Assembly: GCA_947359465.1 (NCBI GenBank)
Contig: OX375873.1
Coordinates: 136,044,899-136,108,898, forward strand
Reading direction: 5' to 3'
Source: Metellina segmentata
Taxonomy: Eukaryota > Arthropoda > Arachnida > Araneae > Tetragnathidae
DNA: 64,000 nt
Below are positions 48,533-59,640 of the stretch, piece after piece; position 1 is the first letter of the stretch, and every line of letters begins with the position of its first letter. A program made the translations under genes and the position numbers. The notes beneath the pieces are model-generated. The model was given only the letters and a program-made list of their open reading frames with translations. It did not search any database and had not been told where the DNA came from.

Positions 48533-49263
48533 CAGGATGGTAACAGAACCTGGAATTCTCAGGGAACTTTTTTAATTTGGAAATCTCAGGGAAAATTTCC
48601 AAATTTTACAAAAAATCAGGGAAATTTTGACAATTTAAACGGTTACCATTATCGTTTATTTAGAGATGCGGTGCGCTATTACGAGTGCTTTTGAGAATCG
48701 AATAAATCATATTCGCCGAAATTGTAGTTTGAATAAAGAACCATGGCGTCGTAATTTTTATACACCGCAAAAACTGCCTTCGCCGTTCTTTTTGCGGCCA
48801 CAGCGTCTTGGTTGCCGTGAGGCTAGCGATACAACTGGTGGTATACAATTTGAAATTTGTGTATTAAATTAGTTATTTTTGTAGAACTTTTTATGTATAT
48901 TTGCAGTTGGTTTTGATGAAAAGTATGATAATGTAGGGTGAGGTGTAAAAAGTTCATAATCAAAATATTTTGCATTTTTTCTCCATTTTTTTCAATTACA
49001 ATTATAAGGGTTCCAACCCTTACAATAACAATTAAAATATCTGTAGAGAAAACATACAAAATATTTGTGGAGAATGATCCTTTTACACCCTCTGACCTTA
49101 AATATTTAAAAATAGTGTTGTGTGGATTCTTTTATATCGATACCAATCACGGATCACAACATTTCTTGAGGGAATTGTTAAATCAGGGAAATTTTTGTGA
49201 GACTATCGGGGAAATCATGGAAATATTAGAGAACTTTTTTTCTTGGATTTTGTTGACACTCTG
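48533..49263. mobile_element. Family X element copy 2
   Basis: The left end CAGGATGGTAACAGAACC and the right end on the other strand CAGAGTGTCAACAAAATC. The 5-base word GTTAG directly abuts both ends (48528-48532 and 49264-49268). The interior matches 39660-40545. Open frames on both strands overlap and are not conserved between the copies. Confidence 0.6.
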
Positions 49264-50990
49264 GTTAGCTAATTCTTGTGGTGTTCAATAGAGATTAACG
49301 AGTAGATATATGAATTAAAAGTAAGTGAAAATTCATTTATTGCTGTTCAGCAGTTTTATTATTAGAATTTACTATAGTCTGATTATTTCTCTGTCATCTA
49401 TTCTACTTCTCACACTATAGTTTAGGTCTGTCACTTACACTTACTAATGATGTAATTTTGAACATGTTGATGTAAAAATTTACTGAAATTTGTTAACATG
49501 ATGATGTAATTTACTCACGAAAAACTATGTAGGATGTCAACTTGTGTTTTAAAGTTAAACAAATGTTAAGTAAATATTGATTTACCATGTCACAAACTCA
49601 ATTTTTTATTCAACAAATTTATATATAATATATTGCAAAAACAGTGAATAGGGCCTACAGAAATTTAAATAAAAAAATCTGATTAATTGATTTTTTTAAT
49701 CATGATTTTTTACACCCTGGTAATTAATTAGATCAACAAAATTATACTGTGAGGCTTTTAAAAATAAGATTCATTCACTTGTATATTAAGTCAATATTTT
49801 CTTAAATAATTTTTAATATTGTTTTAAAATATTTGTTTCAATTAATTATTCAATAATTTAATAAAAAAATTAATTATCAATTATTTTTAATTGATTTTTA
49901 GCTATATGTTAATTACTTTTTATTGTTGATTAATTCATTCTTTAGTAACTTTTTATTAATTTTAATTATTTATTGATACTATGTCGTATTTAATATGTTG
50001 GTAAGAAGTGCTACTGATGACTGAGTTACTAATATTGGAGAGTATGCATTAGCTTCAAATCTAACCTTTTGTGTGGGAGTATATATAAACGGTCATTACA
50101 GGCGTGTACCTCGTTTTCATATGATAGATCAATATTTGTAACTGCTTTACAAAATATGATTTAAAAATAAAATTTACAGCAACTAAATAAGATTCTCTGT
50201 TTACCCATTGAAGAAACCAATGCGTTTTGCTTTTCAGAAGTTTCGTTTACTAAGATCGTAGGTCGCTGGAGTGACCCGAAAACAAACACTCCAATATAAA
50301 ATCTTGTAACATTTAATAAATAGAACTTATTAAAAGATAGACTAAAGAAAATTTAAAATCTAATTGACAATTATAAAGTTTCATGTACAAAAATACCTTA
50401 CTTCTCGGTGGTTCAGGTTTGTTATAGACTCGGTGTTCCTTTTCCTTGAAACGTCTAAATATTAAAAATAATATAAAAGGGGGAAAACACAGAACTACGT
50501 GCAAATAATCGTCGCTAATATGAAAATTAGTAGCACAAATTTCAATCCAGGCATTAAAACAGCTGAGTTGGGAAACCAAAAAACAGAAATTGAAGTAAAT
50601 TGTCTTTATTTACTATGTCCATAGTTACTGTAATCAAATCGACTCCGGTGAACGATTCAAATCAAAGCAAACCCATTCTCTAATCGACATGTAAACCAAT
50701 ACCATTGTGTACTAAAAAGTAATTAAAAACTTCTAAAAAATGTAATACTGCAATTAGCAAAGATGATCAAGTTAAAAAGTGTATTGGTATTTATTGTAAT
50801 TGAAGTGGTTTTATTTAACAATTTTCTATGGTATGGATGGATGTTCTAGATGTATCACACAGGAATATCTGCAAAACGAGTAACAGTATAAAAAACACGA
50901 ACGCGTAAAGCAGTTAAATAATAAATTAAAACACTTGTATAGCAGATAATTGGAATACTAAGTGCATCTTGCACAAATAAAATAAAAACC
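49264..50990. other. Very AT-rich intergenic segment, nothing recognised
   Basis: TAAT/ATTA-rich DNA, especially 49660-49990. No exon or repeat family can be supported. Confidence 0.35.
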
Positions 50991-50997
50991 CTTTAGG

Positions 50998-51184
50998 GCT
51001 GGTGCACGCTAAATCTGTCGTGGTCTCAAATTTCCTCACGTTGGCGTGGTGTGGAAGTTCGGAGTGGCCAGCTCAGGTGTGGCTTCGTATCTGACCGTGG
51101 TTCAAAACTACGTGGTGTCTTGGAATCTTTCCCTTCAGGTTTAATCGCGTACCGCTGCCAATTATCGATATATCGTCATCAGTA
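50998..51184 (+). mobile_element. SINE family 1, head missing
   Basis: The body GGTGCACGCTAAATCTGTCG, CCTCACGTTGGCGTGG, GTGGTTCAAAACTACGTGG and tail ACCGCTGCCAATTATCG match the copy at 45897-46215. A piece of the R repeat follows at 51185-51240. Confidence 0.6.
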
Positions 51185-51240
51185 AATTGGATCAGATATT
51201 GATGGGCGAGACATCTCATCAAAACCACTTGGAGGGTTAA
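51185..51240 (-). repeat. R repeat fragment
   Basis: GGGCGAGACATCTCATCAAA and CACTTGGAGGGTTAA correspond to the - strand of the start of the R repeat at 55813-56102 and to 7385-7466. Confidence 0.4.
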
Positions 51241-51320
51241 AAGTGCTAAATCGTATGGTTATTTTCCAGGATGTTTTTCCGACGAAACAGATATCTGATT
51301 CGGTGGGACCCCTTCTTTAG

Positions 51321-51733
51321 TCCCGGTGCACACATCCGGTTTTTCAACGTGCGGCACCGCAACGCATGTGCGGTCTGATACATTAGATTCAATGGAGGAG
51401 TGCACACATGCTTCCGGCGACGCACGTCCAACTTGCGTACAATTTGTACCTCAGTTCCCCACGGCGCCGCAAACGCTTCTCCGTTCTGAAGTACCTCGTT
51501 TTCATGTATAAATGGAATATAAATAATAATTAATAAATGGTTGTATCCAGTAACGTCTATTTTGTTGCAAAATATACTTTTTTTACACCAAGTAAGCGAA
51601 ATAAACACGTTTTCTTCCATAGAATATTTTTGGCAAATGGCGCGAAATGAGAATTTGCGTCATTTCACGGTTATGTGTGCATAGTTGGGTTTCGATGTCG
51701 CACGTTGAAAACGCGGATGTGTGCACTGGGTCC
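51321..51733. mobile_element. MITE with GTGCACACATCCG ends, about 410 bases
   Basis: The left end TCCCGGTGCACACATCCG and, on the other strand, the right end ACCCAGTGCACACATCCG. The inverted repeats extend with TTCAACGTGCG over about 40 bases in total. An internal GTGCACACATGC near 51400 is a further partial copy. The GC-rich open frames here are by-products of this structure. A PIF/Harbinger origin is a guess from size and end style only. Confidence 0.55.
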
Positions 51734-52070
51734 GACTATACCACCCGATATCCCCCTCACGACCCAATTTTACACGCTCTGTCGCGAAAATGATCCAAAC
51801 AGCGCTTGAAGAAATTGTATTTGGCCACCGAGAGGCAAAGAATATGTGGACTGGTCCATTTCCTGCTGAAGCATGGACATGAAATGACAGCAGTCTAGTA
51901 AGGGCTAATCCTTGACTATACAAACTAGGCAACCGTAACCTTTGGCTTGAAAAGAGGGTGCCGCTTTCGGATAGTGGCCACTCCTGATGGCGTACAATGT
52001 GTTGCTTAAAAATGTATCCATACGAAACTTCAAATATTGTGTTTAAGCGAGATACTCGTGGCGGTATTGA

Positions 52071-52145
52071 AAGCCACGGTAGCCCAGCTTGAGAGTCGTG
52101 GATTAGCAAGAGGACGATTTGCGAGTTTGAGACCATCCCAATAGA
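52071..52145 (+). repeat. SINE family 1 head
   Basis: CACGGTAGCCCAGCTTGAGA, GTGGATTAGCAAGAGG and TTGCGAGTTTGAGACC are A-box-like and B-box-like words in tRNA-like spacing. The usual SINE body does not follow; family 2-like sequence begins about 100 bases later. Confidence 0.45.
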
Positions 52146-52269
52146 TGTTTCGGGATTTACGGCCGGCGGTCAGTGATGTTGACCTCTGATCCCGTACCGT
52201 TGCTATGGTCGTTGCACCATCAGACCGTCGTCCTCGGATTTTCCCTGTCGGGTCTTCCGGACTTTTCTT

Positions 52270-52420
52270 CCCGGACAGTCGCCCTGGGTGTATTTCTCTC
52301 TTCTGTGGCAGTAAAACTTTCACTGTGTGTCTGTCTATTACTGGATATTGTATGTCTTGTATCTGGCGCAGCATGGCCAAATATGGACAATCGCGCCATA
52401 AAATCATTCAACCCCTACAG
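52270..52420 (+). repeat. SINE family 2 copy
   Basis: GGCAGTAAAACTTTCACTG, GTCTGTCTATTACTGGATA and GTATCTGGCGCAGCATGGC followed by CAAATATGGACAATCGCGCC match the copy at 33133-33300 closely. A short hairpin CCCTGTCA-GAG-TGACAGGG follows at 52433-52451. Confidence 0.6.
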
Positions 52421-52784
52421 AGTCGCCAGTAGCCCTGTCAGAGTGACAGGGCGAAGTCTAATTTGATAGACAATGTGTGTAGTTGTGGCCAAGAACGGAG
52501 GGACACTGCATATCTAAATTGGCCAACGTACATTTATTTTTACAGTAAAATACAAAGTTTCAGATATACACGCCGCACCGTCCGGTGCAAAAACACGTCT
52601 CTCTCTTCCGAGAGTCTTCAACAAATCTAACCTTATTCACGTTCTTATTCCAAACAGTACCAAGATTACATGTTCTTGATCGTTTCAAAACACATGCACT
52701 GTCATACATCGATGTTCGTCTAGTAGAACAGTAGCAACAAGAATAACTGTTCTTATAACCTATCTGTGTTCTTAATCACCTGTC

Positions 52785-52850
52785 GGGAGATCGTTACAAG
52801 CCCGTTGTGTTGCTATAGTGCAACTATAATAGTTAATTAGCTACCTTTAG
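52785..52850 (+). repeat. SINE 3' tail fragment
   Basis: GAGATCGTTACAAGCCCGTT followed by GTGTTGCTATAGTGC corresponds to the shared 3' domain of SINE family 1. Confidence 0.5.
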
Positions 52851-53632
52851 CTCATTTTTTATTTTTTCGATTCTTAAGGATAACCCAAAAGAAATGTTTC
52901 TTTTTTAAAGAATGAATTCGTGAGTACCATGAAAGCTGTCGGTTGCAGCATTCATGTTGATACACACATGTAAAAGAGAATTCTGATCAATGTTTTTGTC
53001 TTCAATCTGCATTGAATTAATTCAATTTAAGCAATGAGATAGGGGGACGGAAATCTTCAATTTTAATAAAAAAAACGATTCAAAATAGCTTTAGAAATCT
53101 GTTTTGTGCATTTTTGCTTTCGCAATTTAATAAATTCGAGTCGACACATTTTTCAACTCGTGCCGTAAGACTTAATTGGACTTCATAAAAAGTTTTTTTT
53201 CCCTGCAATTTTTATGAGGAGCTAATTAGCATGTGATGCGAAGCGTGACAGATATCTGCATAACTTTGGAAGCTTCTCTTTACTTTTATAAACTCAATGA
53301 AAATTCATGGTTTTTCTGTTGTCCTGCTTCTCTTGGATTCGTGTGTTTGTGACCTCTCTACCTTTTAAAAAACTAAAATTTACTTTAAAGGGTGAATTAA
53401 CAACTTGTTTTAAGTGAAATTATTTAAATAATATCTCATATTTTGTTTATTTCCTGAATTCACTCGCATTTGCATTACGTGGACATTGGCATTTGCTGAT
53501 TTGATTTCATTATTTCCCATCCGCAGTTCAAATCCCAGTGTACGATTAGATAACTATCCAGGAACTTTGCAAACATCTTTTCTATGGGCGTCTTCTCCCC
53601 AAGGATCTCTTCCTCAAGTAATCTTATGAATA
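52851..53632. other. Intergenic segment, nothing recognised
   Basis: No exon or named repeat can be supported between the SINE tail and the first R repeat. Confidence 0.3.
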
Positions 53633-53878
53633 GCCAAAGGGTGTGTTAAATAGAGTTCTTCAATGAGTTTCCAAACTGGCAGTTTAGCTTCCCAAGTGGT
53701 TTCGACGAGATAGCTCGTCCATCGAGATCTGCCCAATTTTGCCAATGACAAGATATGTCGTCATAAAGATACTGCCCATTTTTTTGTGATGACGAAATCA
53801 AGATCTGGTCATTTTTATTCTAATGACAAGGCAACTCGTCCATCAAGATCAGGTCAGTTTAATTCTAATGACCTCAAA

Positions 53879-55262
53879 CACTCTATAACAAAAAAATCGA
53901 CGCACCAAAAAGGAATCATCCGATTGCTTTGAAATTTCGTATGCAAAAATGTTTTGACCAAATATGCAAATGATTAAAATTTGGTGTCCAATGAATGAAT
54001 AGTGCGATCTCCAGCGCATCGGAACTGCGCATCCAGCAGATGTATATAAGGAGTTGTTCTTGAACTGTTGTTAAAAATTTCTTCTGCATTGCGATTTAGG
54101 ATACCTTTCAACGACTGAAAAAATCCCTCGCCGCAGGATTCGAGCTCATTACGAGCAACTTTTCAGAGTTTGAAAGAGGTCGTATCATTGGATTGAAAGA
54201 GGCAGATTGGGCAAATCGGAGAATCGCTCGTCATGTGAGTCGAATCGATGCGGCGATTAGAAGATGCTGGCAAGAGTGGATGGACGGTGGCAGATTTCAG
54301 CGTCATGATGGTAGCGGTCGACGTAGAGCCACAACAGATCGCGAGGACAGAGTGATTGTCAGATCAGCTGTCACAGCGCCTGATTCATCGCTATCAACCA
54401 TCATTCGTGTGACCCACACACGAGTGTCCACCATGACCATTCCAGACGGCTGAGAGAGCGAAATCTACGCTCGTACCGACCGTTACGCCACCTGCCACTC
54501 ACGCCTGCACACTGTCGAGCCAGATTACAGTGGTGCTTGGCTCGATCAGGTTGGAATGATGCTGACTGAGGACGTATAGTCTTTAGCGACGAATCCCGCT
54601 TCCAACTGTGTCCTGACGATCATTGAATACGTGTCTGGACAAGGCAGCGTGCCGATCCTGCTTTCACTATTGCACGCCACACGGGCCCTCAACAAGGAGT
54701 TATGGTCTGGGGTGCCATTTCCCTTGATAGCCGGACCTCTTTGGTCGTCATTAGAGGTACTGCACAGCTGTATGTTGACGACATTCTGAGACCTGTTTTG
54801 CTACCGTTCCTTTCGCAGTACCCTGGGCTTATTTTTCAGCAAGACAATGCCAGACCACATACGGCACGTGTTGCTATGAACTGTCTTCAATCTTGTCAAA
54901 CACTTCCTTGGCTAGCCAGATCTCTCTCCCATCGAGCATGTCTGGGATATGATGGGAAGGCGACTGCATCCGGTAGGGAATGTGGATGACGTAGTCCGAC
55001 AGTTGGAGCAAATTTGGCTAGAAATACCTCAGGAGACCATCCGGGAGCTTTATCGGTCTATGCCACGCCGTGTGGCAGCTTGCATCCTGGCTAGAGGCGG
55101 GTCAACACCTTATTGAGCTCGTTACTGTAGCTCTGAAATAAATCATTCAATTGTTCTCAAATTTTAATCATTTTCTATTCTGTACATAATTTTCCTATCC
55201 ATCAATTTTTGTCTCCATCGGACAACTCCTTCTTGGTGTGTCGATTTTTTTGTTATAGAGTG
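53879..55262 (+). mobile_element. Tc1-like (Tcb2-type) transposon, 1384 bases
   Basis: Inverted repeats of 46 bases begin CACTCTATAACAAAAAAATC at 53879 and match the other strand from 55262, with about seven mismatches towards the inner end. TA follows the right end (55263-55264); the left flank is AA, probably a mutated TA. Length and layout are typical of a Tc1 family element with a single transposase gene. Confidence 0.85.
54127..55116 (+). pseudogene. Tc1-like transposase, frameshifted
   Basis: The paired helix-turn-helix region reads GLKEADWANRRIARHVSRID then AAIRRCWQEW (54181-54280). The catalytic core has IVFSDESRF (first Asp, near 54590), VMVWGAISLDSRTSLVVIRG, FQQDNARPHTARVAMNC (second Asp, near 54845) and, in another frame, DLSPIEHVWDMMGRR (third acidic residue, Glu, near 54930), ending GGSTPY before TGA at 55114-55116. 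All three DDE residues are present but spread over three frames, with stops near 54451, 54571 and 54625. The gene is dead but fairly young. The closest relatives I recall are spider Tcb2-like transposases. Confidence 0.8.
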
Positions 55263-55310
55263 TATATCTTGTCGAGACAACCACCAGCAGAGTTAATAAA
55301 CCCACTTAAG

Positions 55311-55812
55311 ACCAGGTGCAGAATTGTATTCAGTGTTCTGCAACACAACTCCAAGCAATTGCAATTGTTCTGCAGGCATTTTTTCCGAATTTTGAAAACT
55401 GCAGTCCAATCCAAAACACAAGACGTAAAACACAATTATCGGCTCAATATGTATTAAATATTTATAATAAAACATCGAAATGAATTAACTTACTTTATTT
55501 AAAACCAAGGCATGCTTTCAGAATTTGTAATTCTGTCGATCACTTTTGAAGGGAAATATTTTGTCATTGACATAGATGTGGTATTTATAAAGTGTTTGTG
55601 ATCATTTGGGGCGGTGCAGGGAGGTTGTTCTGTAGCTAGAAAAGAAAAAAAAGGTGTGGCCAGGAGCGCGCTTTGCACTGCAGAACATAATAACTTATGA
55701 TTGAAAAAAAAACACGTTAAAAATGTTGATAAAATTAAGGGGAAGTTGCTCTGAAAAGACTTAGTTTGTTCTGCGATGTACGTCGCTGTTTCAAGTGCTT
55801 TCTGCTCCCGGG
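55311..55812. other. Segment between the two R repeat copies
   Basis: About 500 bases with short open frames on both strands; no family recognised. Confidence 0.3.
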
Positions 55813-56102
55813 CCAACGGGTGTGGTAAATAGAGTTCTTCAATGAGTTTCCTACTGGTGATTTAACCTTCCAATTGGTTTCAACGAGATATCTCGTCCAT
55901 CAAGATCTGCCCAATTTTGCTAATGCGGAGGTATGTCGTCATCAAGATCTTGCCTATTTTTTTCTGATGACGAGATCCAGATCTGGTCATTTTTATTCTA
56001 ATGACAAGGCAACTCGTCCATCAATATCTAATCAGTTTTTTTCTGATGACCTTACATTCCTTGTCTAGACAACCACCAGCAGAGTTAACAAACCCACTTA
56101 AG
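55813..56102 (+). repeat. R repeat copy B, uninterrupted
   Basis: It runs from CCAACGGGTGTGGTAAATAG through TTTCAACGAGATATCTCGTC and GACCTTACATTCCTTGTC to AACCCACTTAAG. The site equivalent to the Tc1 insertion in copy A is GACCTTACATTCC near 56048-56060, without insertion. The degenerate 44-base internal repeats are also present. Confidence 0.7.
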
Positions 56103-56161
56103 TCAAAGAGGCCCGAACCCCTTGGAGAATTATGACTACAATGTATCTTGTTCAAATTTAC

Positions 56162-56440
56162 AGGGCGTACTGGTGTATGAATAACGGATAAGCAACTGGA
56201 GGGTTGCGAGTTTGAATCCAACCAAAGACCGTCGTGTACAAAGGGGGCACAGTAAATATGTCGTGGCCTCAAATGTCCTCACGTTGGCGTGTTATGCAAG
56301 TTTTTAAGAGTGGGGTGCCATTTCAGGTGCGACCTCATAATCTGAGTGTTGTTTAAAATGACGTGGTGCTGTCTCGAATCTTCGGGTTTGATACCGGACC
56401 GTCGCCAATAGCTCCAGTGCGTATCGTTAATTAAAGTTAT
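56162..56440 (+). mobile_element. tRNA-derived SINE, family 1
   Basis: The head GGCGTACTGGTGTATGAATA with GCAACTGGAGGGTTGCGAGT and TTTGAATCCAACC (B-box-like), body AGTAAATATGTCGTGGCC, CAAATGTCCTCACGTTGG and tail ATACCGGACCGTCGCCAATA ending GTTAATTAAAG. Order as in 45897-46215. Confidence 0.7.
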
Positions 56441-56910
56441 TAGTATTATATCAATCTTTTTATTTTTCTTCCTACCTTCTTATCACAAAAGTAAAATACA
56501 CGCAAATGTTTCGGAAAACAATGGAGAAACCTTATTGCAATACACATTCAAGATCTAGGCAATTCGACTGGAATTGCGAAAAAAATTATTACAAAAAATT
56601 TTTCTTATGATAATGGTAATTAATTAACGTCTAACTGGGGCTACACAACGTGCTATACTATTTTCTGAATATGTGCCTGAAAGCAAGGCACCACATTCAT
56701 TTTTACGAAACAATTATTTGTGTAAACTTGCTGAGAGAATCTAGTTATCTATCCAACCAATAATGCACACGTTTTGTGCGTATCCTTTACCATATAAGTG
56801 TTCATATCCTTGCAACACTTTTACCTGTCTTCGAAGTCTTATATAATGAAATACGTTCACCTCAATTTATTGTATATTAAGTGTGTGTTTTAAAAATCCT
56901 CTTAAACTAG

Positions 56911-56956
56911 CATTGTATTAAAAGATTGCCCATATGGGCAATCTTTAAATACAATG
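56911..56956. repeat. 46-base near-perfect palindrome without spacer
   Basis: CATTGTATTAAAAGATTGCC and its complement meet at CATATG in the centre. Of 23 base pairs only one is mismatched. Nothing else in the window forms a comparable uninterrupted palindrome. Confidence 0.85.
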
Positions 56957-57690
56957 TATATACAATTAATATGAATGTATAATTTATTTTAAATCCCGAA
57001 CGATTTCATTTCAACAATCGTGAATAATTCATAAAAAGAATGAATGAATTTGATAAAAGAATTTTAGCGTGTTTGTGGTTTCTGTATTAAATTATATAGA
57101 GAGTATCGAATCAGATTTACATAGCTGTGCATTTGGAAGTTCTTGGCAGAAAGAGTCAAAGTAATATTTTATTTTAAAAACATATCACTGATTTAATTCT
57201 AGTGTAGAAATGCTTGAGATTTTATTTGGAATACTAAATTAAGTTTATCTATTCTTTTTTGCAGGTGGTTTAAAATGTCAGATTTCAATTGAATGCTATT
57301 ATTTGTTTAAATGCGTTTAAACGTCTGTAATCATAACGTTCAGGTTACCGACATGTCCTAGAGATGGCACTACCATCGTCAATGCTATTTTACCTTTCTT
57401 TTGTATTGTTTAAATTGAAAATGTTGATAGAAGTGAGAAAATGGAATAATGTATGGCAGTGGAATTTGAAGGTTGCACATTTTTACGTTTCACAACTACT
57501 CGCTTCAAAAACATGCAAATAGCATTGCGAAATATTTTATAGCCATTCCCTTCGCAAAAATTTCAATACATATTCTTTTCACGTACTAATTACTTTCATG
57601 TTTCCATAAATAATAGAGTAACATGCAAATGAGAAAGAAAAAATAATTATTTTTGAGTTTGATGGTTTTTCTCCTCACATATTCTTTGCC
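56957..57690. other. Intergenic segment, nothing recognised
   Basis: AT-rich DNA without supported features between the palindrome and Helitron fragment C. Confidence 0.3.
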
Positions 57691-57691
57691 C

Positions 57692-58057
57692 TCAGTGTTT
57701 GTCTGTTTGTTTGCTTGTTATTTGCACGTTCCTGATAAATCTATTGCACTTACAGTAATGGGATTCGGCAGACTGGTAGTCAGAATTTTTTGCAATTTTT
57801 GTACAGAGCACGAATTTTGAAATTCAATCCAGAACTTTTCGAAATGAATTTTATGGAATTTAATTATTATTGTTTTCTTTAGAATGACAACATCATAAAG
57901 ATATGACACCCATTCTAAATTTATTTTTTCCGTGTTTCCGTTTGATCGCTTTCAGCCGAGAAAACAAATAAAAGTTTCAACTGGAGTTTTGTAGATTTTT
58001 TATATCTTCTAGATAGTTAAAGTTAGAGAAACATTTCAACGGATTTGAATGTTAAAT
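57692..58057 (+). mobile_element. Helitron fragment C
   Basis: AGTGTTTGTCTGTTTGTTTG, TTGCACTTACAGTAATGGG, TTATTGTTTTCTTTAGAATG and AAAGTTTCAACTGGAGTTTT follow the order of Helitrons A and B. The 5' TC end and the 3' half are missing; a SINE body starts directly at 58060. Confidence 0.6.
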
Positions 58058-58059
58058 AT

Positions 58060-58245
58060 GTGAAAATGCTTTCACGTTGGGATAGCGTGGAAGTTTGGAG
58101 AGTGCCAGCTCTGGATTAAACTGGCTGTTTGATATTGATGAAGCTTTGTTCTCCGATTTTTCCCTTTGTGTTTGATCCCGAACCGTCACCAATAGCCCAT
58201 TGTGTTGCTCCAGTGCGACTTTCACTGACTACCTTCCAACTTAAC
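58060..58245 (+). mobile_element. SINE family 1, head missing
   Basis: TTTCACGTTGGGATAGCGTG, GAAGTTTGGAGAGTGCCAGC and the tail CGAACCGTCACCAATAGCCC with TTGTGTTGCTCCAGTGCGAC match the copy at 45897-46215. Confidence 0.65.
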
Positions 58246-58330
58246 TTTACACTCATTATTTAGAACTAGCAAAGTATCCGCCCTCACTCGGGTTGAATTG
58301 GGTAACTATAGATTGAAAGTTACCAGAAAA

Positions 58331-58800
58331 ATAATAACTTTCCCTTTTCGTAGAAAAATGCCAAATCATTCGAGTGAAATAAATTTGCAACGCCTTCTCG
58401 ACATTTTTGTAACTTCTACAACCTACGTTAGACACAAATGCTGTACATGCATATCCATCCATGTGATACATTTTACATATATCGCACCCCTGCGAAAGGT
58501 ACAAACTGACGAAAAGTGACAGACACTAAGGTAACGACTACAAAAGACAATTTTAGGGAGGATTAGAAACAATACGTTTGTTTTTAAAAGCAAATACTTT
58601 TTTCTTGGAAAATTTCGTTTTGCGGCACGTGCAATAATAAAAGAACCTTGTTTTAAAATTGAATGTCATAATGTACAGGCGAAGAAAAGGCAGCCTATAC
58701 ATTTTGAATGCTAAATCAAAAAGTAAAATGACCTTGACCTTCTGTCGCTATGACAAAAAATTTGACATTTCAAAAGTCCTAGGTCGGATATTTTTAACAT
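58331..58800 (+). repeat. Repeat with ATATCGCACCCC box
   Basis: The part 58331-58490 is repeated at 59489-59640 (GAAAAATGCCAAATCATTCG vs GAAAACTGCCAAATCATCCA; TGCATATCCATCCATGT in both). ATATCGCACCCCTGCG at 58479 resembles the inverted boxes at 61994 and 62257. The rest resembles 43560-44060. Confidence 0.5.
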
Positions 58801-59176
58801 TTGCGTTCTTTCAACAATGGTAAAACACTACATAAAAATTGCTTTTTTCTAACTTACATGCTGCTTTAAATCAAATACCCTGCTCTGGTAATGCGTGTGA
58901 TGAAAAGGAAAAACACTTTAATAATATAATAAATATCTTAAACAGAAAAAAGAGTGCGGTGTCGTCGCCCCAAAACGGTAGCGTGAAAACAGTACGAAAC
59001 GTACACAAGGAGAAGACAAACCAACAGCCAAGATATTTAGGTTCTTAGTTTTCCAAGAACATTAAGGATATATACAGTATTTACATCATCACATTAACGT
59101 CATTACACCAATACATAAAAGTATGTATGTATATCACTGTCCAGTGCGGTGAACAATCCTCATCCGCTGCTTCTAG

Positions 59177-59194
59177 CTCTCTCTCTCTCTCTCT
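59177..59194. repeat. (CT)n microsatellite
   Basis: About nine CT units in AGCTCTCTCTCTCTCTCTAA. Confidence 0.75.
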
Positions 59195-59488
59195 AACTGT
59201 CATCTTAAACGTGCTCTGCCGCAGTCTAAAAATAACACATCGGTAAAAGTCAAAAGCCTATCAGAGATCATCTGAACGAACACCACCTCCAGAGGACACT
59301 CTATTCCACCTGTTCTTCTCAAGTCGTTGTAAAGTGCGTGGCGAAAGAACAGCAGCTGGTGCCAAACACTAACCAATCATAATATACTCGGCATTCTAAT
59401 GACATAATGGAGTAGGCACCTGTCCTGGAAGTGACCCTTCCTGAAGATCAAGCACAACGGATTATTTTCTCACGATGTTACAATAATA

Positions 59489-59640
59489 ACTTTCCTATTT
59501 CCTAGAAAACTGCCAAATCATCCAAGTGTAAAATAATTTATAACACCTTTTCGATATTTTTATAACTTTTACAACCTACTTTGGACACAAATTCTGTGCA
59601 TGCATATCCATCCATGTAATACATTTTACACACATGGTAA
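59489..59640 (+). repeat. Second copy of the 58331-58490 repeat
   Basis: AATAATAACTTTCCTATTTC, CACCTTTTCGATATTTTTAT and GCATATCCATCCATGTAATA parallel the first copy; the similarity stops at ATTTTACACACATGG, before the GCACCCC box. Confidence 0.6.

Larger units (their letters stand above)
53633..55310 (+). repeat. R repeat copy A, split by a Tc1-like element
   Basis: The left part 53633-53878 and right part 55263-55310 together match the uninterrupted copy B at 55813-56102. The left part starts CCAAAGGGTGTG and the right part ends ACAACCACCAGCAGAG then AACCCACTTAAG-like words. Inside the left part a unit of about 44 bases (AAGATCTGGTCATTTTTATT, TCTAATGACAAGGCAACTCG) is repeated about four times in degenerate form. 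Confidence 0.7.

Noticed and set aside
48660..49291. Overlapping open frames of 62-117 residues
   Set aside because: They lie inside a family X element; the related copy at 39660-40545 does not preserve them.
52433..52451. CCCTGTCA/TGACAGGG hairpin as a Helitron 3' end or histone-type 3' stem-loop
   Set aside because: No CTRR follows in the right place, no Helitron body precedes it, and it lacks histone stem-loop features.
51246..52466. Cluster of open frames of 60-158 residues
   Set aside because: They coincide with a GC-richer MITE and SINE pieces, overlap on both strands and show no domain.
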